From an uncultured Gemmobacter sp. (GTDB lineage Bacteria; Pseudomonadota; Alphaproteobacteria; Rhodobacterales; Rhodobacteraceae): DNA of 9,258 nucleotides. Each line of letters opens with the position of its first letter. Within the stretch, counting starts at the first letter, position 1. A program made the translations under genes and the position numbers. Under the pieces are notes generated by a model that did no database searches, had not been told where the DNA came from, and was given only the letters and a program-made list of their open reading frames with translations. Location of the stretch: contig CALKAA010000352.1 of assembly GCA_937983495.1 (NCBI GenBank), positions 1 to 9,258 of the forward strand, written 5' to 3'. Shown here piece after piece: positions 1 through 5,704 of the stretch.

Positions 1-128
1 TCGTGCCGCTATGGTATTCGGATGTCAGTCGTCTGGCCTATCGCCGCGAATTCGCCTATCCTGAAAAGACGCCGGTTTATGGCGATTGGCCGGGCTGGCA
101 GCCGGAAACCTGGTGGGCGGTCAAATGA
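1..128 (+). CDS. C-terminal tail of a probable periplasmic solute-binding protein (family 5, YejA-like), 5' end outside window
   Basis: An open frame enters from the left edge (codons begin at base 3) and stops at TGA 126-128, giving 41 residues. The tail is rich in Trp, Tyr and Pro: it starts VPLWYSD, continues through FAYPEKTPVYG and ends in TWWAVK. This resembles the C-termini of family 5 extracellular solute-binding proteins, particularly the YejA type, which often end in a PE-x-P-x-Y...TWW pattern. Such proteins deliver peptides to an ABC importer in the periplasm. The resemblance is recalled from the family, not aligned, and only the tail is visible, so the substrate cannot be inferred. 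An inverted repeat at 195-220 could end its transcript. Confidence 0.55.
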   Translation, partial: VPLWYSDVSRLAYRREFAYPEKTPVYGDWPGWQPETWWAVK

Positions 129-132
129 CTGC

Positions 133-171
133 ATGAGCCGGATGAGCCGGGCAGGATGTCATGCAGGATGT
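133..171. repeat. Two short direct repeats just after the upstream gene
   Basis: ATGAGCCGG occurs twice in perfect tandem (133-141 and 142-150). GCAGGATGT then occurs twice (151-159 and 163-171). The block follows the stop codon of the upstream gene closely and may be slippage-derived. No function is evident. Confidence 0.5.
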
Positions 172-194
172 AACCAGTGCTGCATGATCTATCA

Positions 195-220
195 CCGGGG
201 CGCGATCAATGACGCCCCGG
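195..220 (+). terminator. Hairpin between the solute-binding protein tail and the entericidin gene
   Basis: CCGGGGCG (195-202) and CGCCCCGG (213-220) form a perfect 8-bp GC-rich stem with a 10-base loop. It lies 67 bases past the upstream stop and 28 bases before the entericidin start. No T-run follows on either strand, so it is at best a weak intrinsic terminator; it could also be an mRNA 3'-end stabiliser or sit in the entericidin leader. Confidence 0.4.
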
Positions 221-248
221 CACCAAGAAACCAGAGATGAGGCAGAGC

Positions 249-371
249 ATGACCCTACGCAAATTTCTGTTGATCCTGTCGCTTGCGGCCCTTGCAGGCT
301 GCAACACCGTGGACGGTATCGGGCAGGATATTTCGGGCGGTGCCAATCGCGTGGCGGGCTGGCTGGGGTAA
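249..371 (+). CDS. Entericidin A/B-family small lipoprotein
   Basis: This is a 40-residue protein with start ATG 249 and stop TAA 369-371. A GAGG Shine-Dalgarno at 239-242 sits 6 bases before the start. The N-terminus is a short lipoprotein signal peptide: MTLRKF, then a hydrophobic stretch, then the lipobox LAGC with the lipidated Cys at residue 18. The mature part of about 23 residues has the small Gly/Ala-rich helix typical of entericidins (NTVDGIGQDISG, then a short amphipathic end). Entericidin B was described in E. coli as a bacteriolytic lipoprotein paired with the antidote EcnA. In alphaproteobacteria such genes are usually solitary and their role is unclear. No partner gene is visible here. 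The family call is confident; the toxin role is inference. Confidence 0.85.
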   Translation: MTLRKFLLILSLAALAGCNTVDGIGQDISGGANRVAGWLG

Positions 372-390
372 GCTGCCTCGGGTAAGCTGC
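366..390. repeat. 11-bp direct repeat spanning the entericidin stop codon
   Basis: GGGTAAGCTGC occurs at 366-376, containing the TAA stop, and again at 380-390, a 14-base period. It looks like a small tandem duplication at the 3' end of the entericidin gene. Confidence 0.5.
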
Positions 391-755
391 GCTGTCCCGC
401 GACAGTTTTCGCGGTGTCGCCTTGGCGCGCTGGAAGGGGCATCCCCCCGCCCGCGCCGGTTGCACGGGCCTGAACCTTTGGCCCGGTGGACGGGCCGCGC
501 CTGGCAGCGACAGCGACAGCAACAGCGACATTCAGTGCCAAGGGCCGATCTGGCCTGCAAGCCCGTAACACCTTGCCATGTTTGACTATCCAGGCACCTG
601 CGCGAATTGCCGCAAAGATAGCGCGTGACCCGGGGCCGATATTTTGCCACAAGCGAGACTGTGCCTTGCGGTTGTCGCCGTCCGGGCCACCTCCCGTGCT
701 CCTTGCCCCAGGTCGCCTTGCCGTGTTGCCTCCTTCGTCCTTGCCTGTGGAACAT
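372..755. other. 384-bp stretch with no supported gene; holds small hairpins and a hexamer repeat
   Basis: Long open frames exist on both strands here, but none shows a recognisable protein, a good ribosome binding site or a hydrophobic/charged pattern suggesting selection; they look like by-products of high GC. Small structures are present: GCGACA (399-404) with TGTCGC (415-420), GGGG-CAT-CCCC near 434-446, and CGGGCC (465-470) with GGCCCG (480-485). The 399-420 hairpin could end the entericidin transcript but has no T-run. A TTGACT at 582-587 resembles a -35 box but has no good -10 partner 16-18 bases downstream, so the promoter of the following operon is not identified. Confidence 0.5.
505..528. 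repeat. Four-unit CAGCGA hexamer repeat
   Basis: CAGCGA occurs at 505-510, 511-516 and 523-528, with the variant CAGCAA at 517-522. It is a short microsatellite-like tract in non-coding DNA that could vary by slippage. No function is visible. Confidence 0.6.
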
Positions 756-1064
756 ATGACCGAATTTGCCCTGCAACGGCTGCTTGCGGCACCGGGGCAT
801 GCGCATGCGCTGCCCCGGGCGATGGCGGTGCAATGGCCCGATCATCCGGTGCTGGAGCTGACACTGGCGCTGTCACTGGCCGCCAGCGGGCTGGAAACCT
901 CGTTTGCCAGCGCCACCGATCAACTGGCCGCACGCGATGCCTGGCGGGTGGCGGCGCTGTTGGCGGTTGATCTGCACCAGATGCAGCGGCAGGGCTTGCC
1001 GCATGGCCGCGCCGCCGATCTGCTGGACTATTGGCACCAACATGACCCGTTCTTTCTGACCTGA
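756..1064 (+). CDS. Small uncharacterised helical protein, first gene of the ligase/oxidoreductase/exporter operon
   Basis: A 102-residue protein from ATG 756 to TGA 1062-1064. I do not recognise a family. It looks all-helical and soluble, with no signal peptide or membrane segment. It has an Ala/Leu-rich middle (LELTLALSLAASGLE), a later helix DAWRVAALLAVDLHQMQRQ, and ends YWHQHDPFFLT. There are no Cys residues and several His. The frame is open upstream to 486, but that part lacks protein-like composition, so ATG 756 is chosen, with GTGGA just before it as a weak ribosome binding site; GTG 747 is an alternative. Only 7 bases separate it from the ligase gene, whose Shine-Dalgarno overlaps this stop codon, so co-expression is likely. 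A helper or regulator of the ligase is possible but is inference from position. Confidence 0.7.
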   Translation: MTEFALQRLLAAPGHAHALPRAMAVQWPDHPVLELTLALSLAASGLETSFASATDQLAARDAWRVAALLAVDLHQMQRQGLPHGRAADLLDYWHQHDPFFLT

Positions 1065-1071
1065 GGCCCGA

Positions 1072-2556
1072 ATGTCCCTGAGCGAACAGATCGCGGCCCT
1101 GCGCGCCGCGCCTTTCAATCTGGCCGCGCATGTGCTGGCCGCGGGGGCGGAGCGTCCCGATCACATGGCGCTTCAGATCCTGCGCCCGACCGGGGCCGAG
1201 CGCTGGAGCTATGGCCGCCTGATTGCCGCCATCCGTGGCACTGGCACGCTGCTGCTGGCGCAGGGGCTGGAGCCGGGGGACCGTGTGCTGTTGCGGCTGG
1301 GCAATGGCCCGGCCTTTCCGCTGGCCTGCTTGGGGGCGATGGCGGCGGGGCTGGTGCCGGTGATCACCTCGGCGCAACTGACCGCGCCCGAGATCACCGC
1401 CATGGCGCGGCCTTTGGGCTGTCGCCTGACCATGGCGGATGATGGCGTGGCTCTGCCCGAGGACGGTCCGCGCGTCTTGCCGGCAAGTGCCCTGAAAGGT
1501 GCCGAGGACCTTCCGCCCTGCGACTGGCACATGGGCGATGCCGAGCGTCCCGGCTATATCGTCTTCACCTCTGGCACCACCGGGCGGCCCTTGGCGGTGG
1601 AGCATGCCCATCGCGCCATTCTGGCCCGTGCCTTCATGCATCGCGGCTGGGAGGGGCTGGGGCCCTCGGACCGGCTGCTGCATGCCGGGGCCTTCAACTG
1701 GACCTACACCCTCGGCACGGGCCTCATGGACCCCTGGACCCTGGGGGCGACCGCGCTGATCCCCGGCGGGGGTGTCACGCCTGCGCAATTGCCGCTGTTG
1801 CTCAAGCGGTTTGATGTCACGATCATGGCCGCGGCACCGGGGGTGTTTCGCCAGATGCTGCGCAGCCCGCTGCCCGCCTTGCCGCGCCTGCGCCACGGGC
1901 TTTCAGCCGGAGAAACCCTGTCACCCGATCTGCGCCGCCAGTGGCGCGAGGCCACCGGCACGGATCTGCACGAAGCCTTCGGCCTGTCGGAATGTTCCAC
2001 CTTCGTCTCGGGCAGCCCCGAGCGCCCTGCCCCTGATGGCTGCGTGGGATTCCCGCAACCGGGCCGCCAGATCACCTTGTGCGACGGTGTCATCGCGGTG
2101 CATCGCAGCGATCCCGGCCTGATGCTGGGCTATGCAGGCGACCCGCAGGCCACCGCCGCACGGTTTGAGGGCGACTGGTTCCTGACCGGCGATCTGGCTG
2201 AGGCAGGCCCCGATGGAGCCCTGCGCACGCTGGGCCGCAGGGATGACCAGATGAACCCCGGCGGCTTCCGTGTCTCGCCGCTTGAGGTGGAGGCGGTGCT
2301 GGCCTGCCTGCCCGGCGTCTCAGAATGCGCGGTGGCCGAGGTGGCGGTGAAACCCGGCGTCACCGTGATCGCATGTTTCTTTACCGCACAGTCAGGAAAT
2401 GAACCTGTGCAAACCGAGAGCCTTTCCGCCTTTGCAGAGGCGCGGCTCGCACGTTACAAATGCCCGCGTATCTGGCAGCAGGTGGACCGCCTGCCGCGCA
2501 TCGGCAATGGCAAGCTGGACCGGCGCGCCCTGCCCTTCCTCTGGACGCCCCTATGA
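1072..2556 (+). CDS. AMP-binding enzyme (class I adenylate-forming, acyl-CoA synthetase type)
   Basis: A 494-residue protein of the ANL superfamily, which activates a carboxylic acid with ATP to an acyl-AMP and usually transfers it to CoA. Visible motifs in order: P-loop TSGTTGRP at 166-173, FGLSE (A5-like) at 303-307, WFLTGD at 369-374 with the ribose-binding Asp374, GRRDDQ at 388-393 in the hinge, GFRVSPLEVE at 398-407, and NGKLDR at 478-483 with the catalytic Lys481 (A10). The P-loop is unusual: the Lys normally following the Pro is Leu174. The hinge reads DQMNPGG where DDxIKxxG is typical. The length is slightly short for the family. GAGG at 1063-1066 is a good Shine-Dalgarno for ATG 1072. 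The protein is cytoplasmic with no carrier domain. Substrate is unknown; an aromatic or short/medium-chain acid is equally possible. The next gene overlaps by ATGA. Confidence 0.88.
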   Translation: MSLSEQIAALRAAPFNLAAHVLAAGAERPDHMALQILRPTGAERWSYGRLIAAIRGTGTLLLAQGLEPGDRVLLRLGNGPAFPLACLGAMAAGLVPVITSAQLTAPEITAMARPLGCRLTMADDGVALPEDGPRVLPASALKGAEDLPPCDWHMGDAERPGYIVFTSGTTGRPLAVEHAHRAILARAFMHRGWEGLGPSDRLLHAGAFNWTYTLGTGLMDPWTLGATALIPGGGVTPAQLPLLLKRFDVTIMAAAPGVFRQMLRSPLPALPRLRHGLSAGETLSPDLRRQWREATGTDLHEAFGLSECSTFVSGSPERPAPDGCVGFPQPGRQITLCDGVIAVHRSDPGLMLGYAGDPQATAARFEGDWFLTGDLAEAGPDGALRTLGRRDDQMNPGGFRVSPLEVEAVLACLPGVSECAVAEVAVKPGVTVIACFFTAQSGNEPVQTESLSAFAEARLARYKCPRIWQQVDRLPRIGNGKLDRRALPFLWTPL

Positions 2557-3221
2557 TCCGTCTCGACATCTTTTCCGATCCCGTCTGCCCCTGGTGCTAT
2601 CTGGGCAAGGCCCATCTCGACCGCGCGCTGGAACGCCACCCCGATCACCCCTTCCTGATCGAATGGCACCCGTTCCAACTGGCCCCGCATCTGCCCAAAC
2701 AGGGCGTGGACCGGGGGCAATATCTGCTGTCGATCTTCGGCACCCAGCAGCGCACCGTCGATGCCCATCTGCGGCTGGCCGAGCTGGGCCGCGCCGCCGG
2801 GCTGGAGTTCAACTTCGAGGCCATCAAGGTTTCGCCCAATACCTTTGACGCGCATCGGCTGATCCATTGGGCGGGGCTGGAGGGACGGCAGACGCCCACG
2901 GTTTCGGCGCTGTTCCGGGCCTATTGGCGCGAGGGGCGCGACATTGGCGACCCGGAGGTGCTGTGCGATCTGGCGGCAGAGGTCGGGATGGATCGAAAGA
3001 TGATTTCGCGGCTGATTTACAGCGACGCCGATACCGAGGCGCTGGCCGCGCGTGAGGCCCATGCCCGCCAGCGCGGCATCAACGCGGTGCCCACCTTCAT
3101 CGTGGCCGATCAGCACGCCATTTCCGGCGCACAACCGCCCGAGCTTTGGGCTCAGGTTATCGAGGAACTGGCCGCAGGCGGCACGCAGCCCCCCGCAGAG
3201 CAGCCCGGAACCTTGCAATGA
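2553..3221 (+). CDS. DsbA-fold oxidoreductase, FrnE-like (PF01323 type), cytoplasmic
   Basis: A 222-residue protein that begins directly with the first thioredoxin-fold strand, MIRLDIFSDPVCPWCYLG. The CPWC motif is at 12-15 and the cis-proline loop AVPTF at 178-182, with cis-Pro180. The helical insertion between them is as expected for the DsbA/2-hydroxychromene-2-carboxylate isomerase group. There is no signal peptide, so it acts in the cytoplasm, unlike classical DsbA. FrnE-type members have CPWC and act in thiol-disulfide exchange; isomerase members normally lack the second Cys. Start ATG 2553 overlaps the ligase stop (ATGA 2553-2556), indicating translational coupling. The frame is open further upstream, but that part is a shadow of the ligase C-terminus. 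Family call is firm; the natural substrate is unknown. Confidence 0.88.
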   Translation: MIRLDIFSDPVCPWCYLGKAHLDRALERHPDHPFLIEWHPFQLAPHLPKQGVDRGQYLLSIFGTQQRTVDAHLRLAELGRAAGLEFNFEAIKVSPNTFDAHRLIHWAGLEGRQTPTVSALFRAYWREGRDIGDPEVLCDLAAEVGMDRKMISRLIYSDADTEALAAREAHARQRGINAVPTFIVADQHAISGAQPPELWAQVIEELAAGGTQPPAEQPGTLQ

Positions 3222-4453
3222 GCGCGCCCCGGATCGGGGCCGATGAGCCGCAGAACCTGACATTGCCGCGCCTGCCGCTGCCGGAATTCATTGCGCTGAT
3301 TGCGATGCTGTTTGCCACCATCGCCTTTTCCATCGACGCCATGCTGCCCGCCCTGCCCGAGATCGCGCAGGAACTGACCCCCGCCGATCCGAACAAGGCG
3401 CAATTGATCGTCACCAGCTTTGTGCTGGGCATGGGGCTTGGCACGCTGTTTGCCGGGCCGCTGTCCGACAGTTTTGGCCGTCGCAATGTCATTCTCGCGG
3501 GGGCGGTGCTGTATTGTGTGGCCTCTGCCCTTGCGATGATTGCGCCCAGCCTTGAGACCGTGCTGGCGGCGCGGGTTGTTCAGGGGCTTGGCGCTGCCGG
3601 ACCGCGCGTGGTGTCACTGGCGCTGGTGCGCGACCTTTACAAGGGCCGCGAGATGGCGCGGGTGGTCAGCTTTGCCATGATGATCTTCACGCTGGTCCCC
3701 GCCGTGGCCCCGCTAGCCGCCAGTGGCATCATTGCAGCCTGGGGCTGGCGCGCGATTTTTGCCGCCTTCATCCTGTTCACGGTGATCGCGATGGCCTGGA
3801 TGCTGGCCCGCCAGCCCGAGACCCTCCCTCCCGCTGCCCGTCGTTCGCTGGCCGTTGGCCCGCTGTGGCAGGCTCTGCGCGAGGTGCTGACCAACCGCGT
3901 GGTGCTGACCGCCATTGCGGTGCAGACCCTGTGCTTTGGCTGCCTGTTTGGCACGCTCTCCTCCACCCAGCAACTGTTCGACCAGACCTTTGGACGCGGC
4001 GAGAGCTTCCCGCTGTGGTTTGCGCTGATTGCCTTGCTGTCCTCCTCGGCCAGCATGATCAATGCGGCGCTGGTGGTGCGGCTGGGGATGCGGCGGATGA
4101 TCTCGACGACGCTGTGGGTGCAGGTGGCGCTGGCCGGAGGCTTTGCCGCCGCCTGGGCAAGCGGCCTGCTGGCAGGTGGTGCGGACTTCCCGGTCTATAT
4201 CCTGTGGACCACCTCGGTCTTCATGATGGCGGGGCTGGTGCTGGGCAATCTGAACGCCATCGCGCTGGAGCCTTTGGGCCATATCGCAGGTATGGCCGCC
4301 TCGGTCAGCGGGGCGCTGTCCACTGTGCTGGCGGTAATGATCGCCGCGCCCTTGGGGCTGGCCTTTGACGGCACGCCCATGCCGCTGGCGCTTGGCGTTT
4401 GCCTGCTGAGCCTCGGCGGTGCGGCCCTCATGCTGACCCTGCCGCGGCGCTGA
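3218..4453 (+). CDS. Bcr/CflA-type MFS drug/metabolite exporter
   Basis: A 411-residue inner-membrane protein with about 12 hydrophobic segments. The first follows a 21-residue cytoplasmic start and reads roughly from LPEFIALIAMLF (21-32). MFS motif A is seen as GPLSDSFGRR at 80-89. An Arg119-containing segment RVVQGLGAAG, then LVRDLYKG (136-143), matches the Bcr/CflA subfamily. A Pro/Gly-rich antiporter-type segment, TLVPAVAPLAASG, lies at 158-170. Members export drugs or small metabolites using the proton gradient. Start ATG 3218 overlaps the preceding stop (ATGA 3218-3221); the upstream frame is a shadow. As the last gene of the coupled operon, it may export whatever the ligase and oxidoreductase act on, or protect against it. 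No T-tailed terminator follows before the RTX gene. Confidence 0.9.
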   Translation: MSAPRIGADEPQNLTLPRLPLPEFIALIAMLFATIAFSIDAMLPALPEIAQELTPADPNKAQLIVTSFVLGMGLGTLFAGPLSDSFGRRNVILAGAVLYCVASALAMIAPSLETVLAARVVQGLGAAGPRVVSLALVRDLYKGREMARVVSFAMMIFTLVPAVAPLAASGIIAAWGWRAIFAAFILFTVIAMAWMLARQPETLPPAARRSLAVGPLWQALREVLTNRVVLTAIAVQTLCFGCLFGTLSSTQQLFDQTFGRGESFPLWFALIALLSSSASMINAALVVRLGMRRMISTTLWVQVALAGGFAAAWASGLLAGGADFPVYILWTTSVFMMAGLVLGNLNAIALEPLGHIAGMAASVSGALSTVLAVMIAAPLGLAFDGTPMPLALGVCLLSLGGAALMLTLPRR

Positions 4454-4470
4454 TCCACGCGGCCGCAACA

Positions 4471-4507
4471 TATACTGGATTGACAGCCCCTCCCTGCGGT
4501 CCATGAT
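4471..4507 (+). promoter_or_regulatory. Two candidate sigma70-type promoters ahead of the first RTX gene
   Basis: Candidate A is TATACT at 4471-4476, a good -10 in GC-rich DNA but with a poor -35; it would start RNA near 4483. Candidate B is a perfect TTGACA at 4480-4485 with CATGAT (4 of 6 matches) at 4502-4507 after a 16-base spacer; it would start RNA near 4514. The two starts would include or exclude the left arm of the inverted repeat at 4485-4495. Both are predictions from hexamer matches. Confidence 0.4.
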
Positions 4508-4538
4508 GACCTTGGATAAAGCGTGAAAGGGAGGGGCT
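4485..4538 (+). promoter_or_regulatory. Perfect 11-bp inverted repeat that can hide the RTX1 ribosome binding site
   Basis: AGCCCCTCCCT (4485-4495) and AGGGAGGGGCT (4528-4538) are exact reverse complements separated by 32 bases. The right arm contains the whole Shine-Dalgarno (AGGGAGGGG) and ends directly against the ATG at 4539. In RNA that includes both arms, the ribosome binding site would be paired in a stem of eight G-C and three A-U pairs. The loop contains a smaller GGTC/GACC pairing (4498-4501, 4508-4511). Alternatively the arms, 43 bp apart centre to centre, could be protein-binding half-sites. That it regulates translation is inference. Confidence 0.55.
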
Positions 4539-5501
4539 ATGACCACCTATGTTCTGGAAGGTTACAAAGTCGAGTGGGGCGGGGAGGACGTCGCCCTCTC
4601 GCTTGAACGAGTGCAGATGACCATCATCGCCTCGGATGGGTATCGGTTGCAATATCAGTATGACGGCCCACCGCATGATGTGATAGACCTCTCCCCTGCC
4701 AGTGGCATGGATTACCAGATTGTGCTGGATGGCCAGAGGCTTGGGTCCGATGTCGAGACGATTGCAGTGACTTTGAGCTGGGACGGCAACAGCGCCGAGC
4801 TGTTTTCGGTGCTACGGGGAAGCCTCGAATACATCTTTGAGCTGGGTGGTGATGACCTGCCACAGTGGCAGGATGTCGACGATCTGAATGCGTTCCTGTC
4901 TGGCAATATCTCCAGCGATCAGATCCCGGCCAGCAACCCCTTTGGCCCCGGTCAGGATTTCAGCCTGCGCGATGTCTCAAGCCTGCTGCGCATGACGCAG
5001 AACGATGTGCTGATCGCGCGGCAAGGTGTTGATGACTGGACGGGCCTTGTCATCCGCACCGGGATCGGGCGCGACAAGGTTCAGGGTCTCGCGGGGAATG
5101 AGGTGTTCGACCTCGGGGCTGGCAATGATCTGGGCATCGGCAAGGGAGGGCATGACCGTATTCTCGGCGGGTCTGGCAATGACACGCTGCGCGGCGATGC
5201 CGGCAATGACACTCTGGTCGGTGGTGGCGGGCAGGACAGCCTGATCGGCGGGGCGGGGAATGATCGCCTCACGGGGAATGGCGGCAATAATGTCTCCATC
5301 TACCCCCGCCGTGGCGGTGTCGATGTGATCACCGATTTCACCTATGGCGTCGACAGCATCGGCTTTTCGGGCATTGCAGACCCTGCGGCAGCGGTGCGTC
5401 AGGTCGGCGAGAATGCCGTGTTCGATTTCGGCAATGGTCACCGCCTGATCGTGCTGGGACGGGACGCAGCCGAAGTGGCCGAGGATATCTTCGTGCTGTA
5501 A
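4539..5501 (+). CDS. RTX calcium-binding protein 1, short repeat block, probable type I secretion substrate
   Basis: A 320-residue acidic protein with no N-terminal signal peptide. Residues 1-175 are a module I do not recognise, shared with the downstream paralogue: both begin MTT, contain GGDDLP/DGDPLP near 103-113 followed by an N-x-F segment, and enter the repeats through TGIGxD. Residues 176-247 are eight nonapeptides of the RTX form xGxDxUxGx (for example SGNDTLRGD, AGNDTLVGG), then a degenerate ninth unit, GGNNVSIYP. RTX repeats fold into a beta-roll on binding calcium, normally outside the cell. The C-terminal part has VDVITDF (261-267) and ends EDIFVL, like a type I secretion signal. 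No HlyB/HlyD-type genes lie in the window. Start ATG 4539 follows a very strong Shine-Dalgarno, AGGGAGGGG, embedded in an inverted repeat. Function (adhesion, matrix, surface layer) is not determinable from sequence. Confidence 0.85.
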   Translation: MTTYVLEGYKVEWGGEDVALSLERVQMTIIASDGYRLQYQYDGPPHDVIDLSPASGMDYQIVLDGQRLGSDVETIAVTLSWDGNSAELFSVLRGSLEYIFELGGDDLPQWQDVDDLNAFLSGNISSDQIPASNPFGPGQDFSLRDVSSLLRMTQNDVLIARQGVDDWTGLVIRTGIGRDKVQGLAGNEVFDLGAGNDLGIGKGGHDRILGGSGNDTLRGDAGNDTLVGGGGQDSLIGGAGNDRLTGNGGNNVSIYPRRGGVDVITDFTYGVDSIGFSGIADPAAAVRQVGENAVFDFGNGHRLIVLGRDAAEVAEDIFVL

Positions 5502-5514
5502 CGGCCTGTTCCAG

Positions 5515-5559
5515 CCCTCAAGGCTCTGTCTCTCAAGGCTCAGCCTCTCAAGATTTTGT
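5515..5559. repeat. Three 15-bp imperfect tandem repeats in the RTX1 3' region
   Basis: Units at 5515-5529, 5530-5544 and 5545-5559 share the core C-x-CTCAAG. Units 1 and 2 share CTCAAGGCTC; unit 3 diverges after CTCAAG. They begin 14 bases after the RTX1 stop and end 9 bases before the terminator stem, so they would be transcribed into the 3' untranslated region. Function unknown. Confidence 0.65.
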
Positions 5560-5568
5560 GCATCATGG

Positions 5569-5599
5569 CTGCCTCCCCGGATCGGGAGGCAGTTTTTTT
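5569..5599 (+). terminator. Strong intrinsic terminator after RTX1
   Basis: CTGCCTCCC (5569-5577) pairs perfectly with GGGAGGCAG (5584-5592) across a 6-base loop and is followed directly by seven T residues (5593-5599). This is a textbook Rho-independent terminator for RTX1 and implies that RTX2 has its own promoter. Confidence 0.92.
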
Positions 5600-5704
5600 G
5601 CAGGCATTTTCTTAAAATGACCCGCATTTCATCCGGTTTCCGACACATTGTGCAGGCATGACCCTAGGTCAGAGGCAGTATGCCCATGTGAAAAAGGGAC
5701 AGTC
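5600..5704 (+). promoter_or_regulatory. RTX2 upstream region with candidate -10 and a short palindrome
   Basis: The preceding terminator means a promoter should lie here. TAAAAT at 5613-5618 is the best -10 match (5 of 6) but has no convincing -35. TGACC-CTA-GGTCA at 5659-5671 is a perfect 5-bp inverted repeat with a 3-base centre, a plausible operator half-site pair. GGGA at 5696-5699 is the Shine-Dalgarno for ATG 5705. The RTX1 and RTX2 leaders share ATGACC...GG and GTGAAA upstream of the purine tract, suggesting common descent, but RTX2 lacks the long repeat that can bury the ribosome binding site in RTX1. Confidence 0.4.

Noticed and set aside
578..628. 16-codon frame MFDYPGTCANCRKDSA resembling the start of an ArsC/Spx-type protein
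   Set aside because: It stops after 16 codons, no continuation is found in other frames, and CxxC in a short peptide is easily met by chance.
486..755. Upstream extension of the 102-residue protein to ATG 486
   Set aside because: The extra 90 residues include ATATATAT from the hexamer repeat and are otherwise low in coding character; ATG 756 starts where protein-like sequence begins.
121..845. Long minus-strand open frames across the entericidin gene and the 372-755 gap
   Set aside because: They run antisense to a clear lipoprotein gene, are rich in Arg, Pro and Gly as expected for GC-rich shadows, and have no recognisable motif or ribosome binding site.
586..1896. 436-codon minus-strand open frame opposite the small protein and the ligase
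   Set aside because: It is antisense to well-supported genes, has shadow composition (many Arg, Gln, Gly, Pro) and no domain.
4459..4466. GCGGCCGC palindrome just after the exporter gene
   Set aside because: An 8-bp GC palindrome without loop or T-run is not a terminator and is expected by chance in GC-rich DNA.
5648..5704. Earlier in-frame start for RTX2 at ATG 5648
   Set aside because: There is no Shine-Dalgarno, it adds 19 Cys/Arg-containing residues absent from the paralogue, and it would place the palindrome inside the coding region.
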